Assembly (NCBI GenBank): GCA_023053545.1
Contig: JAKZAN010000214.1
Span: 1 to 64,000 of the forward strand
Direction of reading: 5' to 3'
Length of the DNA: 64,000 bases
Source of the DNA: Lepidurus packardi
Lineage: Eukaryota; Arthropoda; Branchiopoda; Notostraca; Triopsidae
In this document: in pieces, positions 33,543 through 45,225 of the stretch
Layout of the letters: each line of letters begins with the position of its first letter
How positions within the stretch are numbered: the stretch's first letter is position 1
The notes under the pieces: generated by a model
Database searches by the model: none
What the model saw: only the letters and a program-made list of their open reading frames with translations
Told to the model about the DNA's origin: nothing
Position numbers and translations under genes: made by a program

Positions 33543-34244
33543 ATGCACTAACCACTATCACATCTCAAAATAGTCACATCCCCCAACATCATCCCTTTCA
33601 AACACATCAATAATAACACTCCCACTCATCACAACACCAACCATCTCCACACTTCCTCAGCCTCCAAGCTCACATTCAATGACAGACTCAAAAAAATCAT
33701 CTCTTCCTTCGAGCAGCGGCTTTCCACGCTCAGGGAAGACATCACAACATAGTATCCCCAAACTCGCAAATGGCTCGACCTCGAGAATTTCGCCTAATGC
33801 AACCTGATTGAATTTCAAAAAATCAACGATCAAATCACAGATATACGCCATCTCCTCATTCACAACGAATAAAGATCTAATAAAAATCCATAGCAGCCCC
33901 AAGGAGGAGTCCTGCAAGAAACCTTGAGGAGGGAAAGACTGGAGCAATACTAAATGACTCTAAAGTTGCTGAACCTGCAGCAGTCTAACCGACAACTGGC
34001 AAGATAGGCTGCCGTGAGTCATCTAAACACAGTTTAGAGAATATCACAAGGCATCAGTGAGGCTAAGAATTAAATGAAGCAGTTGTAGAAGCAAAGAGAT
34101 CGATATTTGAGTTGCATGAACTGTGATGACTTCTTTATGAAGTACGAGAAAATGTGTCGATAGTGCGAGAAGATCAGACACGACAACTACTTGATCGAGC
34201 AGGAGTTGAAGGCTCTGAAGACGGACTGCACGAATTTGTTATGA
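33543..34244 (+). CDS. Coiled-coil protein with C-terminal four-Cys motif
   Basis: Single exon, 233 residues; third codon is TAA read as Glu. An Asn/His/Thr-rich N-terminus is followed by helices with coiled-coil character (LKKIISSFEQRLSTLRED, LKLLNLQQSNRQLAREAA). Close to the end, CMNC and CREC are 15 residues apart, enough for one zinc ribbon. No family recognised. The start is the first in-frame ATG of the open frame. Confidence 0.6.
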
Positions 34245-34483
34245 TATCATCAGGTACTTTGGAGATGTCCAGGAAGAGTAACCTCTGAGAATAGGAAGTG
34301 AATAAAAATCCAGTAACAATCTAAAAGGAACCCGAGGAATGAAAGATGAATAGGATATGATAAACTAATATAGAATGCTGTTGTTTTTCGATCTTCGAGC
34401 CCACAAAACTAACTATGTTGAGCCCAAATCCTTCATGAATTAATCATTATTATAGCTCTTTATTTCCTGATCTTCGTGAGACT

Positions 34484-35305
34484 TCATAAGTGTTAAACCT
34501 TTATTCCCAGTAACTCAAGCTAATTCAGAATCTAATCATCAGGTGGAAAGTCCCCATACGAATAATCCTCCATGTCCTACTCCGACTCTTAGAGCAATTT
34601 TGGCTATTGATTGTTATATTGGTTTGCTTCTGTCTTCATGGCTGGCCTGTCCTTCTGAGACTTAGGGTTTGTCCTTCTTCGTTTTAGGCGTTTTCTGAAA
34701 AGGAGTTGATCAGGTTGGATATCCGTCCAACTTTCATAAATACCCCAGGCATCTTCTATTCGAAGAAATTGTTGATGTCGATACCCACGCCCGGTTTTAT
34801 AATTAGCCAATTAGCGATATTTATCCTCAATTTGCTCCTTCCTTTCCTGTGCAAGAGTTTGAATAGTTCTGTTTCCTGACCTCGTATCTTAGAAGAGGTT
34901 TGCATTCTTCAAGTAAACAAGTAGACTTAGTTCTACGGGTATGAATGTTTGCAATCGCCTGATCCCCTGCCATTCTTCGAAAAGGGTTTTGAACATTCTA
35001 GACTCGATCCTCGGGATACTCTTCGCCAAACCGAAAAGTAGCTTTTAGGGAGGGACTATCCTTATTTGGGACAGGGTTTTTCTGGCAATCTAGATTCTTT
35101 TTAGATTGTATGCCATAGCCTAATTTAATCTCTTGGGCTGTCTGTTCACTAAAACAGATTGGATGATTTTTTTAGTGTTGGCTTTGGAAAGTTGTAGGAT
35201 CGATGAGAAGATGCGTTCTGCCCGATGCTGGCTCCGTGTGAGTGCTTCCCTCTTGAGATAGTGGAGGAGTGCGAGTTATGCGGGGATATGGGTCTATCGG
35301 TACAT
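34484..35305 (-). CDS. Unknown tandem family, copy 1 (273 aa)
   Basis: Single exon starting MYRETHIPAELALLHYL and ending at TGA 34484. All-helical by eye, basic, no membrane segment and no known domain. Its neighbour at 35743-36642 shares the start MYRE..IPAEL.L.HYL, the internal repeat-like FIPVELSLLVYLKNA (copy 2: IPAELVLLLYLQNA) and the block QLLFRKRLKRR (copy 2: QLLFKRERRFK). The IPAEL..L.YL element thus occurs twice within each protein, suggesting an internal duplication. The acidic C-terminus is rich in UAR-encoded Glu. Likely a lineage-specific family. Confidence 0.7.
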
Positions 35306-35742
35306 GCAGATCTAGGGAGTTCTATATTACAAGTAAGTTAAATGAGGAGGGACTATTTAAACCAACAGGCTTCAAAGCAGTCAGACTTAGGTAATTGTGC
35401 TCATTTATATTAACAGTAGAAGAGTAGTAAACTATGACTATTCCTAGCATCGGGTAGATACAACTCGTCTAAACTTGAATAAGTATATGTTTAGATCATC
35501 ATGCACCGTTGTACATGTAGTGTTATTTAATGGCCAGAATCTCCAGAACTAGTGGCATGAGTTTTCCAAGAGTACTCATCAGACGTCCAGCACAAATCCT
35601 TAGGAAATTGTTAAATGCATAAATTAAAAAAGTGATGGAGTAAATAATGACCTGCCTGCCATTTTATAGAAATACAAAATATATCAACTCCTTCACTACA
35701 TACTTCATCAGACATTTTCATTTAAGTCCATATACTTAAACA
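35306..35742. other. Spacer between tandem paralogues
   Basis: AT-rich. Directly upstream of the copy-1 start the sequence (TCTATATTACAAG) resembles that upstream of copy 2 (TCTATATTTGATA), so part of the 5' flank was duplicated with the gene. No separate gene seen. Confidence 0.45.
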
Positions 35743-36642
35743 TCAATGGCTGGATAGCTCTAATTCTTGTGAGAATTCCTATGTCCACTCAACCTTCACC
35801 CCCAGTGGCGGGTACTCCTTCCAAATCTAATCATTATTGTTTGGCTCTTCTCTATTCTCCAAGAACTACTCTGATTTCAACATAAACTATGATTAGTTAA
35901 GATTCTATATATTCGTTGGTTTCCTCTCCTAACTCTATTGTCGACATTTTCGGTTTTATCCTTTGCCATCTATTAATGAACCAAACGAGGAAGGCACACG
36001 CTTATGTTTAAACCTTCTCTATCGTTTGAACAGGAGCTGAGGAGCTCGGTAAGTTGTCCAGTTTTTATAAATATGACATGTTTTCTTTATTTTTTAAACA
36101 AATTACTGCTTTTTCGGGCATCGTTGATCACATTACTATGTACATTATAGATATAGGTTCTGTATTTGTTCTTCGTTGCGTTGGACCAGGCACTATAAAG
36201 CTATACTCCCTATTTAAGGATTTGACATGATGCTAGCATTCTGTAAATATAAGAGTAGAACAAGTTCTGCGGGAATTTTGCTTTGACTTCTAAGATCGAC
36301 GTGCTATGGAATTAGGGCTCGAAAGATAACAAGTTTAATATCAGGAAAACGGCTTAGCCTACCAAATAGTAACGCTTCTGGAGATATTTGGAGTAGATTT
36401 TCCATTCTTTTCTTTACATTTTCAATCCTTTTCAATCTTGGGCGCAACCTCCAATCTCTTATGACATTTCTTTGGGAAATGTTAGTGAGTGCCCATTAGA
36501 TGATTGATTAGATTCTTGTTTTTATGGAGAGCAAGACCGAGTTGAGGATACGATCTGCTTCCCATTGATTCGGGGATAGCTGTTAGCTTTGTAGATAATG
36601 AATGAGTCCTAGTTCGGCAGGGATATCGCTCTATCGATACAT
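35743..36642 (-). CDS. Unknown tandem family, copy 2 (299 aa)
   Basis: Single exon beginning MYRESDIPAELGLIHYL, clearly homologous to the gene at 34484-35305 along its length but diverged. More than half of the glutamates are written TAA or TAG (about 21 UAR codons), the densest use in the window; the gene is also more AT-rich than its neighbours. Conserved between the copies are two IPAEL/IPVEL..L.YL elements, the LLFGL/LLFGR block and a W-T-x-x-x-P-Q-L-L-F stretch. The reading frame is intact to TGA, so it is probably functional. Function unknown. Confidence 0.68.
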
Positions 36643-36845
36643 TGGAGATTCGCAATTCTATATTTGATATTATATGGGTTTAAATTTGGAGGCAAGCATT
36701 TCAAAGGGTATACTACATAACAGTCATACTTTTGAATGTTTTAACAGTAGAAGAGCGGTAGACAATACTGAGGAAGTGGCTAACATCTAATTTTCAATAT
36801 TTTTATTATCAATAAAAGACTAGGATTTAAGCTCAGGTATCAGAA

Positions 36846-38544
36846 ATGTTTAAGTCCACCTTTAGACCCCGACTGCCGGAAACTCTACTACCAATCTTCA
36901 ATGCCGCCAAGTCCATCAAACTCTTCCTACTCTCCCAGTACTCGCCCACTTCTTTTCTCTTCCAAGACCTACTCCGCAATGAGCACAAGGTCTCCATTGG
37001 CGAAAGACTCTCCTGCTCCTGTCTGCCTGGCAACGATGACCACTGTATGCATACCTTCTATGTCATGCTCAAAGTCTACAGAGTCGATGAACAGGATCCT
37101 ATCATTTGGCAGAGTAGTTACACAAAGTAATAGATTGATGGGATTCTGGCAGGCCAACATTCCCGAAAGCAACTTCAAAATGTCAACAGCTAATCGAGTA
37201 ATAGACTCGAAAATGTGGCCAAGGCAGAGAAAGCTGGTTTAAATACACGGAAAATCAACAAAGACTCCACGCCAAAGGTGTAAGCTCTCTCATCGGACAC
37301 AGACTCATTATGCCCCATCTGCCAAGAAAATGTAAAGTCTCATTTTCTAATTCCTTACTCAACGATTTCTTGTAGACAATTAGTTGATGGACGGAACTTC
37401 TGTTGCTTACTGCGATACCTCCTGCGGGAATAACTACCATACCAAATGTCTCAAAATTTGGATCCAACACAAGATAACCTCCAAAACGCAAATGTCATGT
37501 CCGATGTGTCGCACCGCTTGGAAGCCATCGTTCCTATAACAGATAACCGAGCAAGAGTAGCAACATATGAGAAAGAATAAAGTTTACTACAAAGTTTGTT
37601 CCGGATGCAGAGAATACGTGACTTCCAACATATATAAGTGCATTTTCTGTAAGGATATCCATTTGTGTAAGGGATGCTACGGGGACTTCAAACATGCTGA
37701 GCACGACAAGTTCCTTCTAAAGCAAACTGTCATAGGTCTGGATGATGATTGGAAACCAGCAGAAGAACGCCTTATCACGACCTTAACTTCCTCACCGAAT
37801 AAAGCCAGCAAGAATAATAGGTAGATAAAGAAACTGCAGGAAACTACGCAAGAAGAGGAACAACCAACTTATAGCCTTTTCCCGTATAGCGAACTTACTA
37901 AGTATCTAGTTACTTGTTTCCCTTCAGTCTAAAACGATCTGTTCAAACTGTATGGCCCGAAAAACCTGGATTTCGATCCTAAGAGTATTTCTTGTATGCA
38001 GTGCGGCCAGATGACTACAAAGGGCATGCGAAGACTGTACTGTAAACACTTTATTGACGAGTACTGTCTTGGAAAATTATTGGAAGCAGGGGCTGTACAA
38101 TGTCCCACAGACAAATGTGTGCTTTTGCATGGATACAAACAGATGAGAACTGAGGAAGAAGAATCGAAGAAGAGAAGACTAGCGGCTGAAAAGGAGTTAA
38201 CTAATAACAATATCGACAAAGCACAAAGAAAAGCAGAATAGAAGCCTGGCATCAAATAGAGTAGAAATCAGAGGCAAGCAAATCAGGAATCCGAAGTTAT
38301 CGGGACCCTCAACAGCAACAGTACTTCCGTAAGAAATCAATCACTTGGACGGGGCACAGATAGTACTCCCGGTCGAAGCAACTCTAAAGAAGTTCCGAGG
38401 ACTGCCACTATGATGGGATTCGCAGGAAATCATCTTCTTAGCACGAATATCTGGTCGGGAAGAAGCATAACCAGGAATAGCACCTTGATGCATCCTTAGC
38501 TAATAGTGTTGAACACCCGGCTGCCCAAAAAACCAACAAATTGA
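36846..38544 (+). CDS. SWIM-RING-ZZ E3 ubiquitin ligase (copy 1)
   Basis: Two exons (36846-37331, 37384-38544), intron 52 nt, 548 residues. Order: SWIM zinc finger (CSCLPGNDDHCMHTFYVMLK), a linker, a RING (CPICQENLMDG, CGNNYHTKC, CPMCRTAW), a ZZ finger (CSGCREYV, CIFC, CKGC), and a second RING-like domain (CMQCGQM, YCKH, CPTDKC). This is the layout of ZSWIM2-type ubiquitin ligases, which ubiquitinate proteins and themselves. The C-terminal 120 residues are Asn/Ser/Arg-rich. TAG at 37131-37133 matches GAA in the paralogue at 55553-57416. Confidence 0.88.
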
Positions 38545-38715
38545 CCTAGAATCAAATAAAAATTAATGCTTCTTATTTTTGATGTTACGTCTTGCTACCC
38601 AGATTCAATTGAACATAAATACAGCAAAATATGCATAGGCGATGCGACATGAGATCTGGGACATGAATATGGATAGATAGATAGAGTTGATTTATTACAG
38701 GGTTTCTGGTTACCA

Positions 38716-39761
38716 TCATATTTCTATAGAGCCAAAACTCTGATCGAACCTAAATGGACGAGTCGGCAACATCCAGCTCGACTGGCCGAATATCTCCTAA
38801 AGGTTGGCTCTCAGACTAGACTTCTGCCATGGTCTCTAAACATGTTTTAAAACAGTACAAACATTACGCTAGAATTAAGAGAATCTTACCACCACATCGA
38901 TGCCCGAAACGTAACTCTAGAGCGTCGTCAGGTTCTTGGAGAGTGTGAGCATCTGCGTCACAAATAGGAACCCGATCGATATGGCCAGTAGCAGGGAACT
39001 CATTCCACAAGCATAAAGAATGATATTATCGGTGTCATCATGAACATTGGTGGCTACAACTTTTCCATTCATGTAGTCTCCCAAAATGCATCCTGCTACA
39101 AAGAATAGTGACACTGAGGCGTAAAACAAGAACTGGATGAAGTATTTATGGTTGTAGAGGCCCACACAATTCCCTACCCAAGGACAGTGGTGGTCCATTC
39201 TGAGGATACAGTTCTTGCAGATCCTACAGTGATGCACTCTCACCTCCTTGATTTTCTAGCACTTGAAGCAATAACTGACCCTCTTCAGGCACTCGATCTC
39301 ATCACTACCGATTTGAACAAAGATAAATAAGAATTGACTTTTTACAATTAGGGATGAGCTTCGGGGTCGCGGCGGGCTGCTTTTTTAGCAGTCTCTTCTT
39401 CCTTTGACTTTTCAATTATTTACTTCAGGTCACCGTAATGCAGATTCTATGAGACGACACATCATGATTCCAGTGGGGTTGTTTTTCGAAAAATATTACT
39501 ATATCGAGGGAGGGGGAGCCAGGGTGGGTAGTGATAGCTTTGTAGTAGCAGATGCAGATCAGAGAGACTGAGGTGACGAATAGAGGGAGACTGATCGCGC
39601 TGAAGATCGGATACTACACAGGATAGTGAATAAGGGCAAGGATCGATTATGAGAGTAGATACAATTTTCCACATGTAGATTGCGAAGAACCGCATGTAGC
39701 AGACGAACTCGAATATGATGAGGAACCAGACGAAGGCGAGGATAGCGAGTCGCTCTGACAT
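38716..39761 (-). CDS. DHHC palmitoyl acyltransferase
   Basis: Five exons (39761-39663, 39613-39500, 39446-39346, 39304-38890, 38835-38716) with introns of 41-54 nt, 282 residues. Four membrane helices surround the zinc-binding DHHC core: [29 protein letters not shown] and a following NH. Before it is the [10 protein letters not shown] (DPG-like) motif. After the last helix comes TTL-TAG, the conserved Thr-Thr-x-Glu motif, proving the need for Glu at TAG (38917-38919). The tail WMLPTRPF is also typical. The enzyme adds palmitate to cysteines of membrane proteins, probably at Golgi or plasma membrane. Confidence 0.93.
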
Positions 39762-40070
39762 TGTTTCTTTGTTGTTTTTAGTTATGTATTGGCTTGGTAT
39801 GCTGTTTCTATATCGGCCAGGGAAGTTTGATGTATGTGGGTAAACTAATTATGTGCAATACAAGTAGCTTCCTTTAAAAATAATATAATTGTGTGACGAT
39901 CAACTAATACAGGCTTTTGTTTGTAAAGATCAATAATCGGAACAGTATACTACACTCAATACCCGATCATGTAATTCTCAATAGCTTGTATTAGTCAAAT
40001 ATAGAACGTTAGAAACCCAATAAAAAAAGCACTACTCATTCATAAATTCAATCCTGTCACTATATCGTGT
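39762..40070. other. Intergenic, no gene recognised
   Basis: AT-rich spacer between two minus-strand genes, containing the promoter of the DHHC gene at its left end and the 3' flank of the pseudokinase at its right. No gene seen. Confidence 0.4.
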
Positions 40071-41582
40071 TCATCTCCTCCATAAAGGACTCACTCCTGT
40101 TCTTTTCGAAGCCTGGCCTCCTCCAATGTTGGTTGGGTTGTTGCACATACCATTCATATTAATTCTCGGAGTCCTCGAATGATAGCTGTTTTCCTTCTCG
40201 CTCGGTTGCAGCAAACTGTTCAGTCTCAGTTCGCGATGAGGCATATTCGTCGATGTGTTGTGCTGGCTATGTGGCGAATGTCCTCTGGCCTTCGAGGACT
40301 TGTCTTGGTTATTAGAGTAGTTGGTGCAGCCAGCCTTTCCGATTCTCTCAGGAGTCTTAACATTCTCATTGATTAAGGTGGCCCTGAAAGGTGAAACTCC
40401 GTTACGGTAGTTATTGGTCGGGCTTGTGTATCCGCTCATCCCTCCATTCAAGTTGTTATTGTTGTACGGCGGAATTCCCGTAGCGGGGATGATAGAGGGC
40501 TTCCTCGAGTTCTTATTGTTGTGAGGAGAGCGGCTATTCTGATGAAAATTCACATTAGGGTACTGCATTTGATGCGCCTGCTGAGTCTGTTGTGGCTGTT
40601 GTAGTTGCTGATGTTGTTGGATTTTGCTAGGGTTGTTGTTGGAATAAGGCCTACTAGTATTAGGAACAGTATTGTAGGCTGTCGTGGGGGCTGACTCTTT
40701 CCTTCTCCCTAAAGATGTCGGCTCGGTATGAGTATTTTGGGAGACATTATGGTGACCATTGTTGATGGGGGCTACTACACACCCGTTACTTCGCATGGCG
40801 CCTAGTATCTCGAGTAACTCTTCCCATGTGATCCGGTCTTCTTATTCGAACTCGACCATCCTCAATATAATCATATAGATTTGTTCTCCGAAGTTCTCCT
40901 TGAGAGCCATGAGTTTGTGTAGTAAGGGTTCCAGCCTGATCTCGAAGTTCCGATAGTCGAATATCTTTGAGATATCTTACTTGAAAAGAATCTCCAGCAT
41001 CAAGATTCCCAGAGCAAAAACATCGGATTTAGAAGCGTCATGGTGAGGAAGCTGTCTTTGTTTGGAAAGACTAGTCACAAGCTGTGGAGATAAATATGCA
41101 CCCGGAACCGAGGAGGCTGCAGGGTTGTTATTGTTGGCAAAGACCTACAGATAGGGCCAGTTGGTAGGTTTTTATCCCACAAGGCCCCATTTGCCAGCAA
41201 AGGCAACCCTGCTGCGACCCATGCCGATTGCTCCTGCCTCTAAACAGAGTTCTGAGACGCCTATGAGGAGATCAATGAGTTCAGTTGGAGATGTGACTTA
41301 GGCATGCTCAAGTCGCGTAAACTCGGGTATAACGAGTAGGTTGGGTGGAGCGAGATAATGTAATGAATGAGGAGAGGGTGGGAGATGCGAGTGAGCTTCG
41401 CCGAGGAAGAACTCCATGCCATTATATTTGACATGATGGACTTGTCCGTAGATTTAGCAACCTGTGGAGATGATAGATGTTGATGATGAAGGGGGATTAC
41501 TTTTAGTGGAGATGTGTTGACACTGCTGGAGGAGTTCTTCAACGTTGTCAATTTCGAGGATGCGTGACTTTTTGTTGCCCAT
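40071..41582 (-). CDS. Pseudokinase with Gln/Asn-rich tail (second gene)
   Basis: Two exons (41582-41501, 41461-40071), intron 39 nt, 490 residues, N-terminus MGNKKSRIL with Gly2 as for myristoylation. Residues about 30-255 resemble a kinase C-lobe: GVSELCLEAGAIGMG, GAYLSPQLV (APE-like) and SKSDVFALGILMLEILF (the DxxxLG helix). HRD and DFG are missing, so it is a pseudokinase. The remaining 230 residues are Asn/Gln/Pro/Ser-rich and disordered, with QQHQQLQQPQQTQQ-type runs. Same design as the gene at 6417-7760, though sequence similarity is low. Probably a membrane-linked scaffold. Confidence 0.7.
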
Positions 41583-42046
41583 TGGGAGGAGAGGTATTTG
41601 GAAGGAAGCTCTGATTATGCTGTAGTATGGGAATACGAGTTTACCCAGATAGTGTACAATAGTATTATGAGTTTTGGCGTGAAGACAGACTGGGTTAAGG
41701 ATTTAACGATAATATTATTGATTAGTTAGACCATTATTATCTAATTACTGGGTATTTATGTTGATCAACTCCCTCATCAGTTATGCCGAGTACAATAGGC
41801 CCAGGAAAATAAGGTGTTATGACTGTCGATGAAATTGATATTGCCTCCAAGTCATCCGTATCGACCATTGGGAAAGATAGACCACATGACAACAACTCAT
41901 GTCCCTGGTCTCTAGTGCCAATTAACACAATTAGTATTTGCTTTCACAATCAGATCCTACCCTTCCATCAAATATACCTTATCAAATGTATACCCTCTAT
42001 TTAATGCAATCTAAAGACAAATACACATATTGTCCAAATGCAGCTC
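41583..42046. other. Spacer with an ambiguous open frame
   Basis: At 41737-41928 the minus strand encodes a balanced 60-residue stretch and the plus strand an overlapping one (41819-42004). Neither has a good start, a splice partner or a known motif, so no gene is called. The rest is AT-rich. Confidence 0.35.
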
Positions 42047-43229
42047 TCAGACCTGCCAGAAATGGATTTTCCCATTGCTGTCCCAGGAGCACACTTGATT
42101 TCCTCTGAGCAGCACCTTGATACTGTTGTCGTGATGAGAGGCCCCCTCTTGTAATCCAACTGATCCCTTTTCTTGCAGTTTCTTCACGCCTTGCCTCTCG
42201 AACATCGAAGTCATCCCTGACACTAAACTCTTCTTCTTTTACACCTGCACACTGCTGATCAGAGGGTCTTCAAGGAACTTCACGAAACCAAAGCTAGTGC
42301 CTAAATCCGATTCGAAAATCATTAGATATATAATTGTGTTTGAATTTACCCTGTCGCTTAAAGAGAGCTACTCTCTTGTCGTATCCTCCTGCAACGAAGG
42401 TATCTTTATCGATGTAGGCGCCACTCGTGAAAGGCAGTCCTTTCCATTGGATATTAGTTGGGGTTGAAGTTTGTGCTCCTTCAGGAAGGGTCTCGACGTA
42501 GTAGGAGTTATTGTGTGGCAGTACAGCTATTTATTTGCCATTAGGATTGAAAAACAGAGCATTAGTCCAGCCGTTCAGATCTTCTAAGACCATAAGCACG
42601 ACTCCGAATGTTTTGATATTATCGAAAGGTCCTTTATAGGAAGTATCGTCAGCATGAGACCCATCAACATCTGTTGACAAACTGCAGGTAATGAGTTTGA
42701 CGGAATAGTCGGAAGACCCGATGGCTACGATGTTGCCACTCTGGTGGAACTGAACAGTTGTTATCGTGGATTTGAACTCCATTTCTTCTCTGACCTTGAC
42801 AAACTTGCATGCCCAGAAATCTTCACTTTGATTGAAGAAGCAGATATGTGTTTTTTTGCAGCTGCTCCCGATTGCGATCTTTTTGCCATTGGCTGACCAG
42901 GCACCGTCAGTAATACTGAGTTTGTTATAGCAATTTACCATTTCCTTGGTCCAGGTGTTGTTGGCTTCAGGGCGCCAAACGACGACGCTACGGTCGTGGG
43001 AGCACGACAACAGCTTGCCCGAAGACGACCAGTCAAGAGCACAGATATACTGTGTCTGATCGCGGATGGTGCTTTTGAAGACCCATTTATCGACGAGGAA
43101 TACCTCTGAGGATATTTCGTAGATATTGATGGAGTTATCATATTTGAAGGCGATGGCACACTGTCTGCCATCAGGAGAGAAGGCGATGGCAGTAATCTTC
43201 TTGTCTGCGAAGAGTTTGGTGTTGTTCAT
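42047..43229 (-). CDS. ARPC1: Arp2/3 complex subunit 1 (WD40)
   Basis: Two exons (43229-42350, 42300-42047), intron 49 nt, 377 residues, normal for the family. A seven-bladed WD40 propeller is indicated by repeats such as AIAFSPDGRQCAIAF, ICALDWSSSGKLLSCSHDRSVVVW, GAWSANGKKIAIGS and VQFHQSGNIVAIGSSDYSVKL. (Second motif spans two parts: ICALDWSSSGKLL and CSHDRSVVVW.) The order, WRPEANNTW and final KIHFWQV match ARPC1. Arp2/3 nucleates branched actin at membranes; ARPC1 contacts nucleation-promoting factors. TAA after NPNGK is read as Glu and keeps blade five in frame. Confidence 0.88.
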
Positions 43230-43674
43230 GAGTAGAGGGGTTGTTATTTAAAGGTGGAGGTAATAGATTTTGTGATTATATTTGGTTAGGATATGATTGT
43301 GGGGATTTAGTGTTCTTTGTTAATGCGGAGAGGATGATTGTGTTTTATTGGGTATGGTATATGTCGAGTTTATTGATATTTAGTTAATGGAGATATTAGA
43401 TTGGCATCCAATGCACGATCATGGCCCATCATCTGATAGGGTATAACACAGAGATAATACAGGTATGCCAACACATGAATTACAGATCTTAGTCAATAAT
43501 TAACGCGAAGGAACACCCACACTAAATTCAAAATATTTAAACCCGACAGTCCCCTATTCATTTTATTCTTAAAACCTTCACGCTACCTTCTGTTGCAGGA
43601 TAAGTACTGGAATCGTTACAAATCAATAGGCACCAAATACAAGTTAGTATTATAAATAACGAAAAATAACACAC
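43230..43674. other. Divergent promoter region
   Basis: Between ARPC1 and the hydrolase gene. A minus-strand open frame beginning at 43815 runs into it, but it is antisense to the hydrolase gene and is not accepted. No other gene seen. Confidence 0.4.
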
Positions 43675-45225
43675 ATGATTTAAAGGATATCTGAACAGTT
43701 CCTCAAACCCCCCTATTCTAACCATCTCTATTCCCTCGGTTCTCCACTCACCAACCCCAAAGGGAAGATTATCATCAGAAAAGATATCACACTCGCTCAA
43801 ATACCCGTCAGCCATTATTCCACTGCTTCCTCCTCATCCTCTCTCCTCTCTTTCCATAATTCCAAACAACACAGCCAGCATCGTCTTGCCTTTATCTACT
43901 GCCACTCCTATAACTCCAATCGATCCTAAGCACTCTCCCTCGTTGCTCCTCTCGTACAGAACTAAAGCACCAGTCTCATTACCTTCGATTTTCAGCGAGT
44001 ACATCCTCAAACTAAAGAATTTGACAACAAAGAGGGCCATATCACTTTTGGACATCATTAGTCCTAACAGCTGCGCAAGGTTATAGAATGGGCTCGGTAG
44101 AATATTGCCGATCGAATCATCCTCTGGGGCAGGAGTATGGGTGCATTCACAGCACTGAATCATTATCTTCGAGAAAAACAACAGGAGTCTATCATGGGTT
44201 TGGTGCTTGATAGTCCATATCACTCAGTATCTGAGCTGATATCTCGGATCATCCAGGATAATGTCGCCCTGCTACCGATGTTCGTGATTAAGGGAGGTCT
44301 GCAAATCGCTAAGTCTTAGATCCATAAAATGGTAGACTTCGATATTGATGCTTTGGAGTTGCTACCCCTTCTAAGAGCAAGAAGCAGGAGCCATAGTACG
44401 CCAACTGTCGTCATATGCTCGAGCTAGGACCAGATAACGGGGGAAGCCACGTTAAAAATATTTCAAGAGTACCCAGGGCCCAAGAAACTGCTAGATTCCA
44501 GGAAAAGACATGATTAACAACGAGACTAGCAATTTATCCTAGATGTAGTTGATAATCTCAATAGCCTATCCAACATCAATAAAATAAGCATGCCTAGAGA
44601 TAGATGCCTTATCGACAGCCATTCCAAACAAGCTATTTTCATGGATCACCAACATCTACGGCAGCCTGTGAGACTCCGGAAATACGAGTGCTCTATTAAA
44701 AAGCTATAGTTCCAGCCACCACATTAAGGAAAATATCTATACAACGATTAATCCAGTAAAAAATAGCAGCATCATCACTTGCAAAAAGTACAGAAACAAC
44801 ATATAAGTCTAGAAAATAGTCCTAGCAACAACAAAAGCCTTGGTCCGAAAGAATATAAGAGCCTCCTAGAATCCAATGCTAGTCTCAGAAACCAGAAGCA
44901 GACGCACAATCACTCAGTCCTTATGATGTTGGCATCTTCGTCTTATCCTCACACTTCTAAGGCTACTCTTACTTCTACCGATCCCAATCTCAATCTAAAC
45001 TCTGCCAGAAATCCGATGGGTATGCTTCATACCAACATAAACCTTGGTGGAAACCATCCAGAAACAACCAGAAACTGGTAGAGTTCCAGTTTTTGCTCCC
45101 CGCGGTTTCCCCAATCGCGAGGGCAGTCTGGAAACTGCATATACTAACAACAGTCAGGGAATAGTTGGCGAGTAAACATGTCTGGAAACAAAGTAATTGG
45201 TCACAACAAGGGTGGTGCAGTGTGA
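43675..45225 (+). CDS. ABHD17-like serine hydrolase with long tail
   Basis: Single exon, 516 residues. The alpha/beta-hydrolase core spans about residues 1-285: LAFIYCHSYNSNR (oxyanion region), LITFDFQ, FGHHESEQL with TAG at the usual Glu, ILWGRSMGAFTAL with nucleophile Ser154, VLDSPYHSV, then VVICSSEDQ (Asp) and KRHDEQRD (His). This is the FAM108/ABHD17 branch, which includes depalmitoylases; with a DHHC enzyme some 4 kb away the substrate could be palmitoylated protein, but that is only suggestive. The last 230 residues are Ser/Asn/His-rich and disordered. The start ATG ATT TAA is early in the conserved frame. Confidence 0.82.

Noticed and set aside
43558..44223. Two minus-strand frames, one with a membrane-like segment
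   Set aside because: Antisense to the hydrolase gene at 43675-45225, which has a complete catalytic triad on the plus strand.
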